Source: JBOCEF01 sp047610385
GTDB lineage: Bacteria; Pseudomonadota; Alphaproteobacteria; Rhodobacterales; Rhodobacteraceae
Direction of reading: 5' to 3'
Assembly (NCBI GenBank): GCA_047610385.1
Contig: JBLGAC010000049.1
Coordinates: 1-30,704 of the forward strand
Length of the DNA stretch: 30,704 nt
Positions 24,447-30,704 of this stretch are shown one piece after another; the stretch's first letter is position 1; each line of letters opens with the position of its first letter. The notes below the pieces were generated by a model. The model was not told where the DNA came from and searched no databases. It saw only the letters and a list, made by a program, of their open reading frames with translations. The position numbers and the translations under genes were made by a program.

Positions 24447-24486
24447 CCCTCTCGTCGATTGCGGCGCAATAGCCTGCCGGGCAACG
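24447..24486 (+). repeat. Miniature structured insert, copy 1 (40 bp)
   Basis: This insert interrupts the transposase between ATGATC and GACGCA. It begins CCCTCTCG and ends GCCTGCCGGGCAACG. The middle holds a hairpin ATTGC (24458-24462), GGC loop, GCAAT (24466-24470). Removing it restores the expected MIDA junction of the transposase. The 15-bp end is shared with copy 2 apart from one base. Confidence 0.75.
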
Positions 24487-24641
24487 GACGCAGGCCCACC
24501 TCAAAGCGCACCGCACCGCGGCGAGCTTGGTCAAAAAGGGGCTGTTCCCCGCCGTATCGGGCGGACCAAAGGGGGCCTGACCTCCAAGCTGCACGCGGTC
24601 TGCGACGGCAAGCCATTGATATTGCTGCTCACCGAGGGCCA

Positions 24642-24678
24642 CCCTCTCGGCGATGCACGCATGGCCTGCCGGGCAGCG
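24642..24678 (+). repeat. Miniature structured insert, copy 2 (37 bp)
   Basis: This insert interrupts the transposase inside the GQVSDY segment; removing it rejoins GGCCA and GGTCAGCGATTAC in frame. It begins CCCTCTCG and ends GCCTGCCGGGCAGCG, like copy 1. The middle has a shorter hairpin ATGC (24653-24656), AC, GCAT (24659-24662), so the stem is kept though its bases differ. Confidence 0.75.
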
Positions 24679-25006
24679 GGTCAGCGATTACCGCGGCGCC
24701 GCGACCGTTCTGGAGGCGCTGCCGGACGCCGAAACCCTGATCGCCGACAAGGGCTACGACAGCGACTGATTCCGTCAGGCCCTGTCCAAACTGAAAATCT
24801 CACCATGCATTCCTGGACGCTAGAACCGCAAGGCGCCGGTCACCCACGACACCAAAACCTACAAGCAGCGCAATCTGGTCGAGCGCATGTTCGGCAGGCT
24901 CAAGGACTGGCGCAGGGTCGCCACCAGATACGACCGCTGCGCCCACACGTTCATGAGTGCCATCTGCATCGCAGCAACCGTCATATTCTGGTTATGAGTC
25001 CTGATC

Positions 25007-25010
25007 CTAG
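25007..25010. repeat. Right CTAG target duplication, containing the radC stop codon
   Basis: CTAG directly outside the right inverted repeat. Read leftward, the TAG in it is the stop codon of radC (25009-25007). Confidence 0.7.
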
Positions 25011-26047
25011 TCGATGAGGCCCAGGGCGTGGAAGCTCGCGACGTTTTCCTTGCCGACGATGATGTGGTCATGGACCGACAGGCCCACGGCAACGCAGGCG
25101 CGGCAGACCCGGCCGGTCATGTCGATGTCGGCCTGCGACGGGGTCGGATCCCCTGACGGATGGTTGTGCACCAGAATGATTGCCGAGGCGTTCAGCTCCA
25201 GCGCCCGTTTCACCACCTCACGCGGGTAGACGGGCACATGATCGACGGTTCCGACCTGCTGGGCCTCATCCGCGATCAGGGTGTTTTTGCGATCGAGGAA
25301 CAGAATCCGGAACTGTTCAATCGCCTCATGGGCCATGCGCTGGCGGCAATAGGTGACCAGCGCGTCCCATGACGATATGGCATTGCGCCCGATCACCTTG
25401 GCTTGGGCAAAGCGGTGGGCGGCGGCCTCGATGATCTTCAATTCCTGCACCACGGCGTCGCCAACGCCCTGCACCTCAGCCAAACGGCGCGGGGGGGCGG
25501 AGACAACATGGTTAAAATCCCCAAACGTGTTCAGCAGCTTTTTGGCCAGGGGCTTCACGTCCCGGCGCGGGATCGCGCGGAACAGCACCAGTTCAAGCAG
25601 TTCATAATCATGCAGCGCAACAACGCCCGCGCGCATGAACCGTTCCCGCAGCCGTTGGCGGTGCTGTGCGTGATCAGGGATGTGCGCAGGGGCCTTGCGG
25701 CGGCGCGGGGGGGCGTGGGCGGCGGTTTCAGCGCCGGTCAGGGCAGCGATCATCGCCGCCTCCTGATCGGGGCTCAACAGGCCCGGCAGCGGTGCTTCGC
25801 GCAGGCCGGGACCGGCGGGCGCGGAAAAGCCGCCCTGCGCCGCAGGCGCATAAACAGCGCCCGGCTCGGCAGGCGCATAAACAGCACTCTGCGCGGCAGG
25901 CGCAGAAAACCCATCCTGCTCGGCAGGCGCAGCAACATCGCCCTTCGCCCCGTCGCCATCCGGGGTTGCGAACACGCGGTTGATGGCGGGCGCGCCCAGC
26001 CCGGCGCCCTCTGGCGCGATCGGCAACAAGCAGTCTGCGCGCGGCAT
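25007..26047 (-). CDS. radC: RadC-family JAB/MPN-domain protein with repeat-bearing N-terminal extension
   Basis: The 346-residue product has a helix-hairpin-helix region (about 188-202, EVQGVGDAVVQEL) and a metal-binding JAB/MPN domain with the signature HNHPSGDPTPSQAD (294-307; H294, H296 and D307 as likely ligands). Despite the name, a DNA-repair role is not established for this family. The first about 125 residues are an extension not usual in RadC (typically about 220-230 residues) with a 9-residue tandem repeat. The start at 26047 has a strong GGGAGG 7 nt upstream, so the extension appears to be translated. Its stop lies inside the IS target site. It is the last gene of the sfsA-map-radC series. 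Confidence 0.92.
   Translation of the reverse strand: MPRADCLLPIAPEGAGLGAPAINRVFATPDGDGAKGDVAAPAEQDGFSAPAAQSAVYAPAEPGAVYAPAAQGGFSAPAGPGLREAPLPGLLSPDQEAAMIAALTGAETAAHAPPRRRKAPAHIPDHAQHRQRLRERFMRAGVVALHDYELLELVLFRAIPRRDVKPLAKKLLNTFGDFNHVVSAPPRRLAEVQGVGDAVVQELKIIEAAAHRFAQAKVIGRNAISSWDALVTYCRQRMAHEAIEQFRILFLDRKNTLIADEAQQVGTVDHVPVYPREVVKRALELNASAIILVHNHPSGDPTPSQADIDMTGRVCRACVAVGLSVHDHIIVGKENVASFHALGLID
25799..25933 (-). repeat. 27-bp tandem repeat encoding a 9-residue repeat in RadC
   Basis: Five units of 27 bp (residues 39-83) read AAPAEQDGF, SAPAAQSAV, YAPAEPGAV, YAPAAQGGF and SAPAGPGLR. At DNA level GCAGGCGCATAAACAGC is identical at 25842-25858 and 25869-25885. Units are imperfect, so the array is partly aged. 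Confidence 0.85.
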
Positions 26048-26188
26048 GCAAAAGCCTCCCTCAATGGTTGGCTCTGATGTTCCACGCTCATGGTTAAGGA
26101 AAGACTTACGCCGCCCCGCGCGGCCGGGCGCGCCTGCGCCGCCGGTCGCGCGCGGGGGCGTAGCCCTTCGAGGGGCCGGCCCCCCGGC

Positions 26189-27001
26189 TCAGCGGTCCCA
26201 GGTCGGGTGGAACTTGCCGGCCGGGGACAGGGTGAAAATCTCACACCCGTCTTCGGTGATGCCGATCGCGTGCTCAAACTGCGCCGACAACGACCGGTCT
26301 TTGGTCACTGCGGTCCAGCCATCCGGCAGGGTCTTGGTCTCAAACCGGCCCAGATTGATCATCGGCTCGATGGTGAAGAACATGCCGGGGCGCAATTGGG
26401 GCCCCGCGCCGGGGCGCCCGTAATGCAGCACGTTGGGCGGTTCATGAAACGACCGCCCGACCCCGTGGCCACAGAAATCGCGCACGACTGAGCAGCGCTG
26501 CCCCTCGGCATAGGTCTGGATCGCGTGGCCAATGTCGCCGAACGTGTTGCCGGGCCTTGCCGCCTCGATGCCGCGCATCAGCGCCTCATGCGTGACGTCG
26601 ATCAGCCGCTCAGCCTTGCGGTTGGGGGTTCCGGCCACATACATGCGGCTGTTGTCGCCGAACCAGCCATCCAGAATCACCGTCACATCGATGTTCAGGA
26701 TGTCTTCGTCCTTCAGCACCTTGTCACCAGGGATGCCGTGGCACACCACATGGTTCACTGAAATGCAGGTCGCATGCTGATAGCCGCGATAGCCGATGGT
26801 GGCCGAGGTCGCGCCCGAGGCAGTCACGAAATCCTCGACAATCTTGTCCAGCGCGCCTGTCGTCACCCCGACCCGCACATGATCGCACATCATGTCGAGG
26901 ATCTGGGCCGCAAGCTGCCCGGCGCGGCGCATGCCCTCAAAATCCGCAGGCGCATAAAGGCGGATGCCCTCGGCGGTCACTTCGGGTGTGGGCGCATCCA
27001 T
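26189..27001 (-). CDS. map: Methionine aminopeptidase, type I
   Basis: MAP removes the initiator methionine from new proteins. The 270-residue product carries all five metal ligands at positions matching E. coli MAP: D105 (NIDVTVILDGW), D116 (FGDNSRM), H179 (CGHGVGRSFHE), E212 (FTIEPM) and E243 (QFEHAIG). The substrate-binding H86 equivalent lies in CHGIPGD. The start ATG at 27001 gives the common length with a short N-terminal extension. It lies 94 bp after sfsA and 141 bp before radC, all leftward, so one transcript is plausible. Confidence 0.96.
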   Translation of the reverse strand: MDAPTPEVTAEGIRLYAPADFEGMRRAGQLAAQILDMMCDHVRVGVTTGALDKIVEDFVTASGATSATIGYRGYQHATCISVNHVVCHGIPGDKVLKDEDILNIDVTVILDGWFGDNSRMYVAGTPNRKAERLIDVTHEALMRGIEAARPGNTFGDIGHAIQTYAEGQRCSVVRDFCGHGVGRSFHEPPNVLHYGRPGAGPQLRPGMFFTIEPMINLGRFETKTLPDGWTAVTKDRSLSAQFEHAIGITEDGCEIFTLSPAGKFHPTWDR

Positions 27002-27095
27002 TGAACGTCATCCTTCTTCGTCTGTCGCGCCGCAGTCTAGCGCGCCAATGCGCGATGCGCGAGGGGGGGCCAGCCTGTCCGACCCGCGCACCCTG

Positions 27096-27806
27096 TCAGG
27101 CCCCACGCAGCACCGGAACCGGCCCGGCCAGCGTGATGCCCTCGCGGGTGATATGCGCCGCGTGGGCCATCGCCTCAACCCCCGCGGCGCGGGCATGATC
27201 ATAGGCGGCGGCATAAGCCGGGTCGATGTCCGCGGCAAGATCAACCGACACGCAATCGGTGCGCTGGACCACATAAAGCATCACCGCCCGCGCCCCCGCG
27301 TGCGCCATGGCGGTAAGTTCCACTAGATGCTTGGCGCCGCGCGCGGTCACGCAATCGGGAAACTCGGCCACGGTTCCGGCGCGCCGCAGATGCACATTCT
27401 TGACCTCAAGATACAGATCCGGCAGCCCCGGTTCGGTCAGCAGAAAATCCACCCGGCTGCGCTCCCCGTATTTCACCTCTGGCCGGATGCCCGAATAGGC
27501 GGTCAGCGCCGGGATCGCGCCCGCACGCAGGGCCTCGCCGACGATGCGGTTGGGGATGCCGGTGTCGATGCCGATCCAATGACCGCCCGGCGCCTCAGTC
27601 AGCTTCCACGAATGCTTCAGCTTGCGCTTGGGGTCGTTGTTCGGCTCCAACCACACCCGGTCACCGGGCTGGCCGACGCCGGTCATCGCGCCGGGATTGG
27701 CGCAATGGGCGGTCACGTCGCGCCCGTCCTCCAACGCCACATCGGCCAGGAACCGCTTGTAGCGCCGCAGCAGCGTGCCGGGGATAAGGGGGGTGCCAAA
27801 TTTCAT
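27096..27806 (-). CDS. sfsA: SfsA family DNA-binding protein
   Basis: SfsA was named as a sugar fermentation stimulation protein in E. coli; it has an OB-like N-terminal part and a nuclease-like C-terminal fold, and its exact role is unsettled. The 236-residue product shows the family segments LIPGTLLRRYKRFLADV (residues 6-22), CANPGAMTG, RVDFLL and LEVKNVHL (the D...ExK nuclease-like core), and FPDCVTARGAKHL. The start ATG at 27806 aligns with the usual MKFxxPLxxG opening. The gene faces away from the molybdopterin-binding-domain gene, with 121 bp between them. Confidence 0.93.
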   Translation of the reverse strand: MKFGTPLIPGTLLRRYKRFLADVALEDGRDVTAHCANPGAMTGVGQPGDRVWLEPNNDPKRKLKHSWKLTEAPGGHWIGIDTGIPNRIVGEALRAGAIPALTAYSGIRPEVKYGERSRVDFLLTEPGLPDLYLEVKNVHLRRAGTVAEFPDCVTARGAKHLVELTAMAHAGARAVMLYVVQRTDCVSVDLAADIDPAYAAAYDHARAAGVEAMAHAAHITREGITLAGPVPVLRGA

Positions 27807-27867
27807 GGCTCCGGGCGTATCGCGGCGCGCGCGCCGAGGCAAGACCGCCCCCCTTGTCCACACGCGC

Positions 27868-27895
27868 GTGACCTGCCCGCAAATCGGCCTATAAC
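27868..27895 (+). promoter_or_regulatory. Possible promoter of the CinA-like gene
   Basis: GTGACC (27868-27873), a 16-bp spacer and TATAAC (27890-27895). Transcription would start near 27902, about 25 nt upstream of the start codon. Confidence 0.35.
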
Positions 27896-27927
27896 GGACC
27901 TCAACACCCCCAATCCGGAGACACTTC

Positions 27928-28677
27928 ATGACCCAGCCCACAGCCGCAATGATCGTTATCGGCGATGAGGTCCTGTCGGGCCGCACCCGCGACGCCAACA
28001 GCTGGGTGCTGGCCAAGGAGCTGACCGCCATCGGCGTTGCCTTGCGCGAGGCGCGCGTGATCGCCGACGACCACGCGCAGATCGTGGCCACGGTGCGTGA
28101 ACTGTCGGGCAAATACGATCATGTCTTCACCTCAGGCGGCATCGGCCCGACCCATGACGACATCACCGCCGACGCGGTTGCAGACGCATTCGGGGCCCCG
28201 ATCGACATCCACCCCGACGCCCGAGCGATCCTTGAGGCATATTATGAGCTTGGCGCGCTCAACGACGCGCGGCTGCGCATGGCGCGGATCCCGGATGGCG
28301 CCTCGCTGATCCTCAACCCCGTCAGCCAGGCGCCGGGGTTCAAACTGGGCAATGTGCATGTGATGGCCGGGGTGCCCGCGATCTTTGCCGCGATGCTGGC
28401 ATCGGTCACGCCGACGCTGCAAGGCGGGCTGATGACCCTCAGCCACGCGATCCGGGTGGCGCTGCCCGAGGGGGAGCTGGCAGCGCCCCTCGGGGCCGTT
28501 GCCGCGGCCCATCCCGGCGTGGGCATCGGCAGCTACCCGTTCTATCGCGGGGGGCTTGGATCAACGCTAGTGGCGCGGTCCACCGACCGCGCGGCGCTGG
28601 CGGCCGCGGTGCAGGCAATCCGCGACATGTGCGCCGTCCTTGGCACCACCGACCTTCAGGAAACCCCGCCCGACTGA
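27928..28677 (+). CDS. Competence/damage-inducible-type protein, molybdopterin-binding (MoCF) domain
   Basis: A 249-residue protein with the MoCF fold: VIGDEVLSGRTRDANS (about 10-25) and the FTSGGIGPTHDDITADAV signature (67 onward) are typical of the N-terminal domain of CinA and of stand-alone COG1058 proteins. No C-terminal nicotinamide-nucleotide amidase domain is present, so it is a stand-alone form whose substrate is unknown; related proteins act on ADP-ribose, FAD or NMN derivatives. The start ATG has GGAG 7 nt upstream. It is divergent from sfsA, a common arrangement in Rhodobacteraceae. Confidence 0.88.
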   Translation: MTQPTAAMIVIGDEVLSGRTRDANSWVLAKELTAIGVALREARVIADDHAQIVATVRELSGKYDHVFTSGGIGPTHDDITADAVADAFGAPIDIHPDARAILEAYYELGALNDARLRMARIPDGASLILNPVSQAPGFKLGNVHVMAGVPAIFAAMLASVTPTLQGGLMTLSHAIRVALPEGELAAPLGAVAAAHPGVGIGSYPFYRGGLGSTLVARSTDRAALAAAVQAIRDMCAVLGTTDLQETPPD

Positions 28678-28760
28678 CGCGCCATGATGGGGCGGCGAGG
28701 GTGGGCCAGAGAGGTGGGCCCCGAAGGGGGACGCCGCGATGGGCCGCGCGCGCCGCCCCA

Positions 28761-29259
28761 TCACCGCCTGCGCTGTTCCCGCTTCGGTGCGCGCGACAGG
28801 GCGTTGTCCTGCTGCGCGACCTTGGCCAGCAGATGCACCAGCAAGGCGCGCTCCTCAGCGTTCAGCGGTGCCGCGATCCGTTCTTGCGACCGCAGCGCTG
28901 CGCCCAGCGACGCGGACAGCAGCGCCGCCCCTTCGGGCGTGATCGCGACGATCTTGGCGCGCCCGTAGGTCGGGCACGGGCGCCAGATCACCAGCCCCCG
29001 CCCTTCAAGATTGCGCACCACCGCCGCCAGCGTGCTGCGGTCCAGCGCCAGCAGGCACCCAAGGCTGGCCTGATCCTGCGGCAAAGGGTTTTCAAGCGCC
29101 CCCAGCACGCCAAATTGCAGGGGCGCCCGGGTCATAGGGCGCGCAATCGGCGATGGAGGTGGCCATTGCGATCTGGTGGCAGCGGCGCAGCAGATGCCCG
29201 GGCATGGCGAACACTGGCGCCTGCACGTCGCCGCCGCCGGGCTTGCGGTCAGTCCGCAT
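28761..29259 (-). pseudogene. MarR-family regulator, broken by a one-base frameshift
   Basis: From ATG at 29259 the protein reads MRTDRKPGGGDVQ... LLRRCHQIAMATSIADCAPYD, the N-terminal helices of a MarR protein. At about 29129-29131 a C run is one base too long: removing one C joins YD to RAPLQFGVLGAL. The second frame then continues through the helix-turn-helix QASLGCLLALDRSTLAAVV, the wing with RPCPTYGRAKIVAITPEG, and the C-terminal helices. Together the two parts make a full MarR of about 165 residues. A start at the second-frame ATG (29135) would lack the dimerisation helices. It follows the GST gene with overlapping ends and probably regulated these enzymes. Confidence 0.75.
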
Positions 29260-29899
29260 CGGGCTGCACGGGCGGGGCGGCGCGCGTGAATGCGTCAAGC
29301 GCCTCGCACGCCGCAAAGATCCGCCCGATCACCGGATAGGGTGCCATGTCCACCGCGAAGCGCCGGTTGTTCCAGACCTGCGCGTAAATGCAGATGTCGG
29401 CCATGCCCGGCGCGTCCCCGTGCACAAAGGTCCCCGTGCGCGGATCGCCCGCCAGCATCGCCTCCAGCGGCGCGAACGTCGCCGTGACCCAGGTGCGGAA
29501 CCAGTCGGCCACCGCGGCCTCATCCGCCCCGAACCTGAGGCCCAAGGCCTTCAACACCCGCAAATTGTTCAGCGGATGGATCTCGCAGGCGATCATATAC
29601 GACAGCGCCCGCACCCGCGCACGGTCCCCCGCGCCGCTCGGCAGCAGGGCGGGGGCGGGATGGGTCTCCTCCAACCATTCAATGATTGCGAGCGATTGGA
29701 TCAGCACCTCGCCGCCGGGCAGCTCCAACGCCGGGACCAGCCCTTGGGGGTTCTTGGCCAGAAAGGCCGGCGCGCTCTGGGCGCCTGTCTTCAGCGCGCA
29801 GCCGACATAGTCATAGGCCAACCCCTTTAGGTTCAGCGCCGCGCGCACCCGCACCGAGGTCGATGAGCGGAAATAGTTGTGCAGGATCAGATCGCTCAT
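29249..29899 (-). CDS. maiA: Zeta-class glutathione S-transferase, maleylpyruvate/maleylacetoacetate isomerase
   Basis: A 216-residue thioredoxin-fold GST. SSTSVRVRAALNLKGL (12-27) matches the zeta-class active-site loop (SSxSxRVRIALxLK), followed by NPQGLVPALEL, IQSLAIIEWLEE, the C-terminal domain EIHPLNNLRVL and MADICIYAQVWNNRRF. Such enzymes isomerise maleylacetoacetate (tyrosine/homogentisate route) or maleylpyruvate (gentisate route). The neighbour 3 bp upstream is an FAH-type hydrolase whose best fit is fumarylpyruvate hydrolase, so the gentisate route is favoured. The first residue of the loop pair is S-T rather than S-C, a normal variation. Confidence 0.85.
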   Translation of the reverse strand: MSDLILHNYFRSSTSVRVRAALNLKGLAYDYVGCALKTGAQSAPAFLAKNPQGLVPALELPGGEVLIQSLAIIEWLEETHPAPALLPSGAGDRARVRALSYMIACEIHPLNNLRVLKALGLRFGADEAAVADWFRTWVTATFAPLEAMLAGDPRTGTFVHGDAPGMADICIYAQVWNNRRFAVDMAPYPVIGRIFAACEALDAFTRAAPPVQPDAD

Positions 29900-29902
29900 C
29901 CC

Positions 29903-30604
29903 TCAGCCCTCCCGCGGTGCGATGGTGGTGGTCAGGGGCGGCAGGCCTGCGATCTCCACCACGCAGACATCGCCGGGGACCAGCGCGCCGACGCCCGCGG
30001 GGGTGCCGGTGAAAATCAGATCACCGGGCCGGATTTCAACGCTGCGCGACAGAAAGGTGATGATCTCGGGCACCGGCCAGATCTGCTCAGAAAGATCGGC
30101 GTCCTGCTTCACCGCGCCGTTCACGAGCGTGCGGATCGACCCAGCGGCGGGATGGCCGACTTGCCCCACCGGCCGGATCGGCCCACAGGGCGCAGAGCGG
30201 TCAAACGCCTTGCCCCAATCCCAGGGGCGGCCCATTTCCTTGGCCTCGGTCTGCAGATCGCGGCGCGTCAGGTCATTGCCAACCCCGTAGCCCCAGACAT
30301 GGGTCAGCGCGTCCGCCAATGCGATGTCAGTGCCGCCAATGGCGATGGCCACGACCAGTTCACCTTCGAAATGCAGGTTCTGCGTCAGGGGCGGATAGGG
30401 AATGACCGCGCCATCATCGACCACCGCATCGGCGGGCTTGGAGAAGAAGAACGGCGGTTCGCGATCCGGGTCCTTGCCCATTTCGCGCGCATGTGCGGCA
30501 TAGTTCCGGCCAACGCAGAAAATCCGTCGCACCGGGAACCGGGCGTCCGATCCGGCGATGGCCACCGTGGCCTGATTGGCAGGGGGGATCGCAAAACCGG
30601 TCAT
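29903..30604 (-). CDS. FAH-family hydrolase, probable fumarylpyruvate hydrolase
   Basis: A 233-residue member of the fumarylacetoacetate hydrolase superfamily. Metal ligands are visible as E80, E82 (HFEGEL) and D111 (GNDLTRRD); the catalytic loop region has VGRNYAAHAREMG (31-43) and the C-terminal FTGTPAGVGALVPGD closes the active site. The short form and the FPVRRIFCVGRNYAAHAREMG opening resemble fumarylpyruvate hydrolases of the gentisate pathway. The start ATG at 30604 has AAGGA 6 nt upstream; the frame is open to 30688 without a better start. Only 3 bp separate its stop from the GST start, so the two are co-transcribed. The ring-cleavage dioxygenase would be to the right of the window. 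Confidence 0.88.
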   Translation of the reverse strand: MTGFAIPPANQATVAIAGSDARFPVRRIFCVGRNYAAHAREMGKDPDREPPFFFSKPADAVVDDGAVIPYPPLTQNLHFEGELVVAIAIGGTDIALADALTHVWGYGVGNDLTRRDLQTEAKEMGRPWDWGKAFDRSAPCGPIRPVGQVGHPAAGSIRTLVNGAVKQDADLSEQIWPVPEIITFLSRSVEIRPGDLIFTGTPAGVGALVPGDVCVVEIAGLPPLTTTIAPREG

Positions 30605-30704
30605 GCGCTGTCCTTCGGTTGCGGAGGCAAGGGGGACAAAGTTCCGCACGGCCCCTGCGGGCTTGTCAATCCGCCCTGACCAGCACAACGCCCCAGCGCA
30701 GGGC

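Larger units (their letters stand above)
24171..24997 (+). pseudogene. IS427-group DDE transposase, inactivated
   Basis: Translated piecewise, the gene reads SDHHFWLTQAQFSLLQPLL..., PRVDDRRVISGIIHV, GLMWRDAPAAYGPH, then a stop (TAG for AAG), TLYDRFVRWAGVFDRIF, an insertion, HLKAHRTAASLVKKG, RRIGRTKGGLTSKLHAVCDG, LILLLTEG, a second insertion, SDYRGAATVLEALP, LIADKGYDSD, a stop (TGA for TGG), FRQALSKLKISPCIPGR, a stop (TAG for AAG) and NLVERMFGRLKDWRRVATRY to IAATVIFWL. These match IS5-family (IS427 group) transposases with the second D in IADKGYDSD and the E in LVERMFGRLKDW. The first codon is AAG where ATG is expected. Decay is advanced: at least three nonsense changes and two or more frameshifts. 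Confidence 0.9.
24096..25006 (+). mobile_element. Degenerate IS5-family (IS427-like) insertion sequence
   Basis: The element is about 911 bp. Its 15-bp terminal inverted repeats match at 13 positions: GGTCAGGACCCATAA at 24096-24110 and, inverted, GATCAGGACTCATAA at 24992-25006. It is flanked by CTAG on both sides (24092-24095 and 25007-25010), consistent with a target duplication. Inside is one transposase gene, rightward, broken by a lost start, three stop codons, frameshifts and two insertions. It cannot move by itself. Confidence 0.85.

Noticed and set aside
24354..25017. Intact-looking frames within the insertion sequence
   Set aside because: They are out-of-frame readings of the broken transposase; family residues are spread over three frames.
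30666..30704. Possible end of another leftward gene at the right edge (LRWGVVLVRAD then stop)
   Set aside because: Only 12 codons are visible, too few to support a gene.

Overview
The window is a stretch of chromosome from a high-GC alphaproteobacterium, most likely a member of the Rhodobacteraceae (roseobacter group). This rests on recognised protein families and their order (aroB-aroK-small membrane protein-xerD; serS, surE, pcm and an NlpD-like lipoprotein next to tatABC; sfsA-map-radC divergent from a molybdopterin-binding-domain gene), and on strong G/C preference at third codon positions. No database search was possible. No rRNA, tRNA, CRISPR array, prophage or defence island was seen. 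Most of the window is core genome.

Layout. 1-900: the shikimate genes aroK and aroB (aroB cut by the window edge), leftward and overlapping by 4 bp. 1111-2169: a 45-residue membrane protein and the recombinase xerD, rightward. 2255-5671: an ABC-F ATPase and a class II HMG-CoA reductase, leftward. 5850-11583: serS, a small unknown gene, surE, pcm and an NlpD-like LysM/M23 lipoprotein, rightward, interrupted at 8855-9386 by a gene-poor stretch with two strong hairpins and a probable gene relic. 11845-16734, leftward: a short-chain dehydrogenase, an Fe(III)-type ABC ATPase, tatA, tatB, tatC and a DUF815-type ATPase. 16889-21405, rightward: prfC, a VPLPA-CTERM surface protein and a DEAD-box RNA helicase with a long disordered tail. 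21479-23614: pobA and its divergent AraC-type regulator (4-hydroxybenzoate to protocatechuate). 23688-24002: a small membrane-associated protein. 24096-25006: a decayed IS5-family (IS427-like) insertion sequence. 25007-27806: sfsA, map, radC, leftward. 27928-28677: a MoCF/CinA-type protein. 28761-30604, leftward: a fumarylpyruvate/fumarylacetoacetate hydrolase-like enzyme, a zeta-class GST isomerase and a frameshifted MarR regulator. Those last two enzymes fit a gentisate or homogentisate ring-cleavage pathway.

Genes working together. tatA, tatB and tatC encode the twin-arginine translocase. pobA and the divergent regulator form a catabolic switch. The hydrolase and isomerase (3 bp apart) act at the end of aromatic degradation. 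The ABC-F factor, prfC, serS, map and the helicase all serve translation or RNA metabolism.

Most unusual point. The dead transposase has been interrupted twice, at 24447-24486 and 24642-24678, by related 40- and 37-bp sequences that share both ends and each carry a small hairpin. Removing them restores the transposase reading. They look like a miniature structured repeat that inserted, or was copied, twice into a dead IS. Other oddities are an IS target site that coincides with the radC stop codon, a 9-residue tandem repeat in an N-terminal extension of RadC, a single-base frameshift in marR, an AT-rich 22-bp perfect palindrome behind surE, and a 26-bp repeat shared by two intergenic sites downstream of leftward genes.
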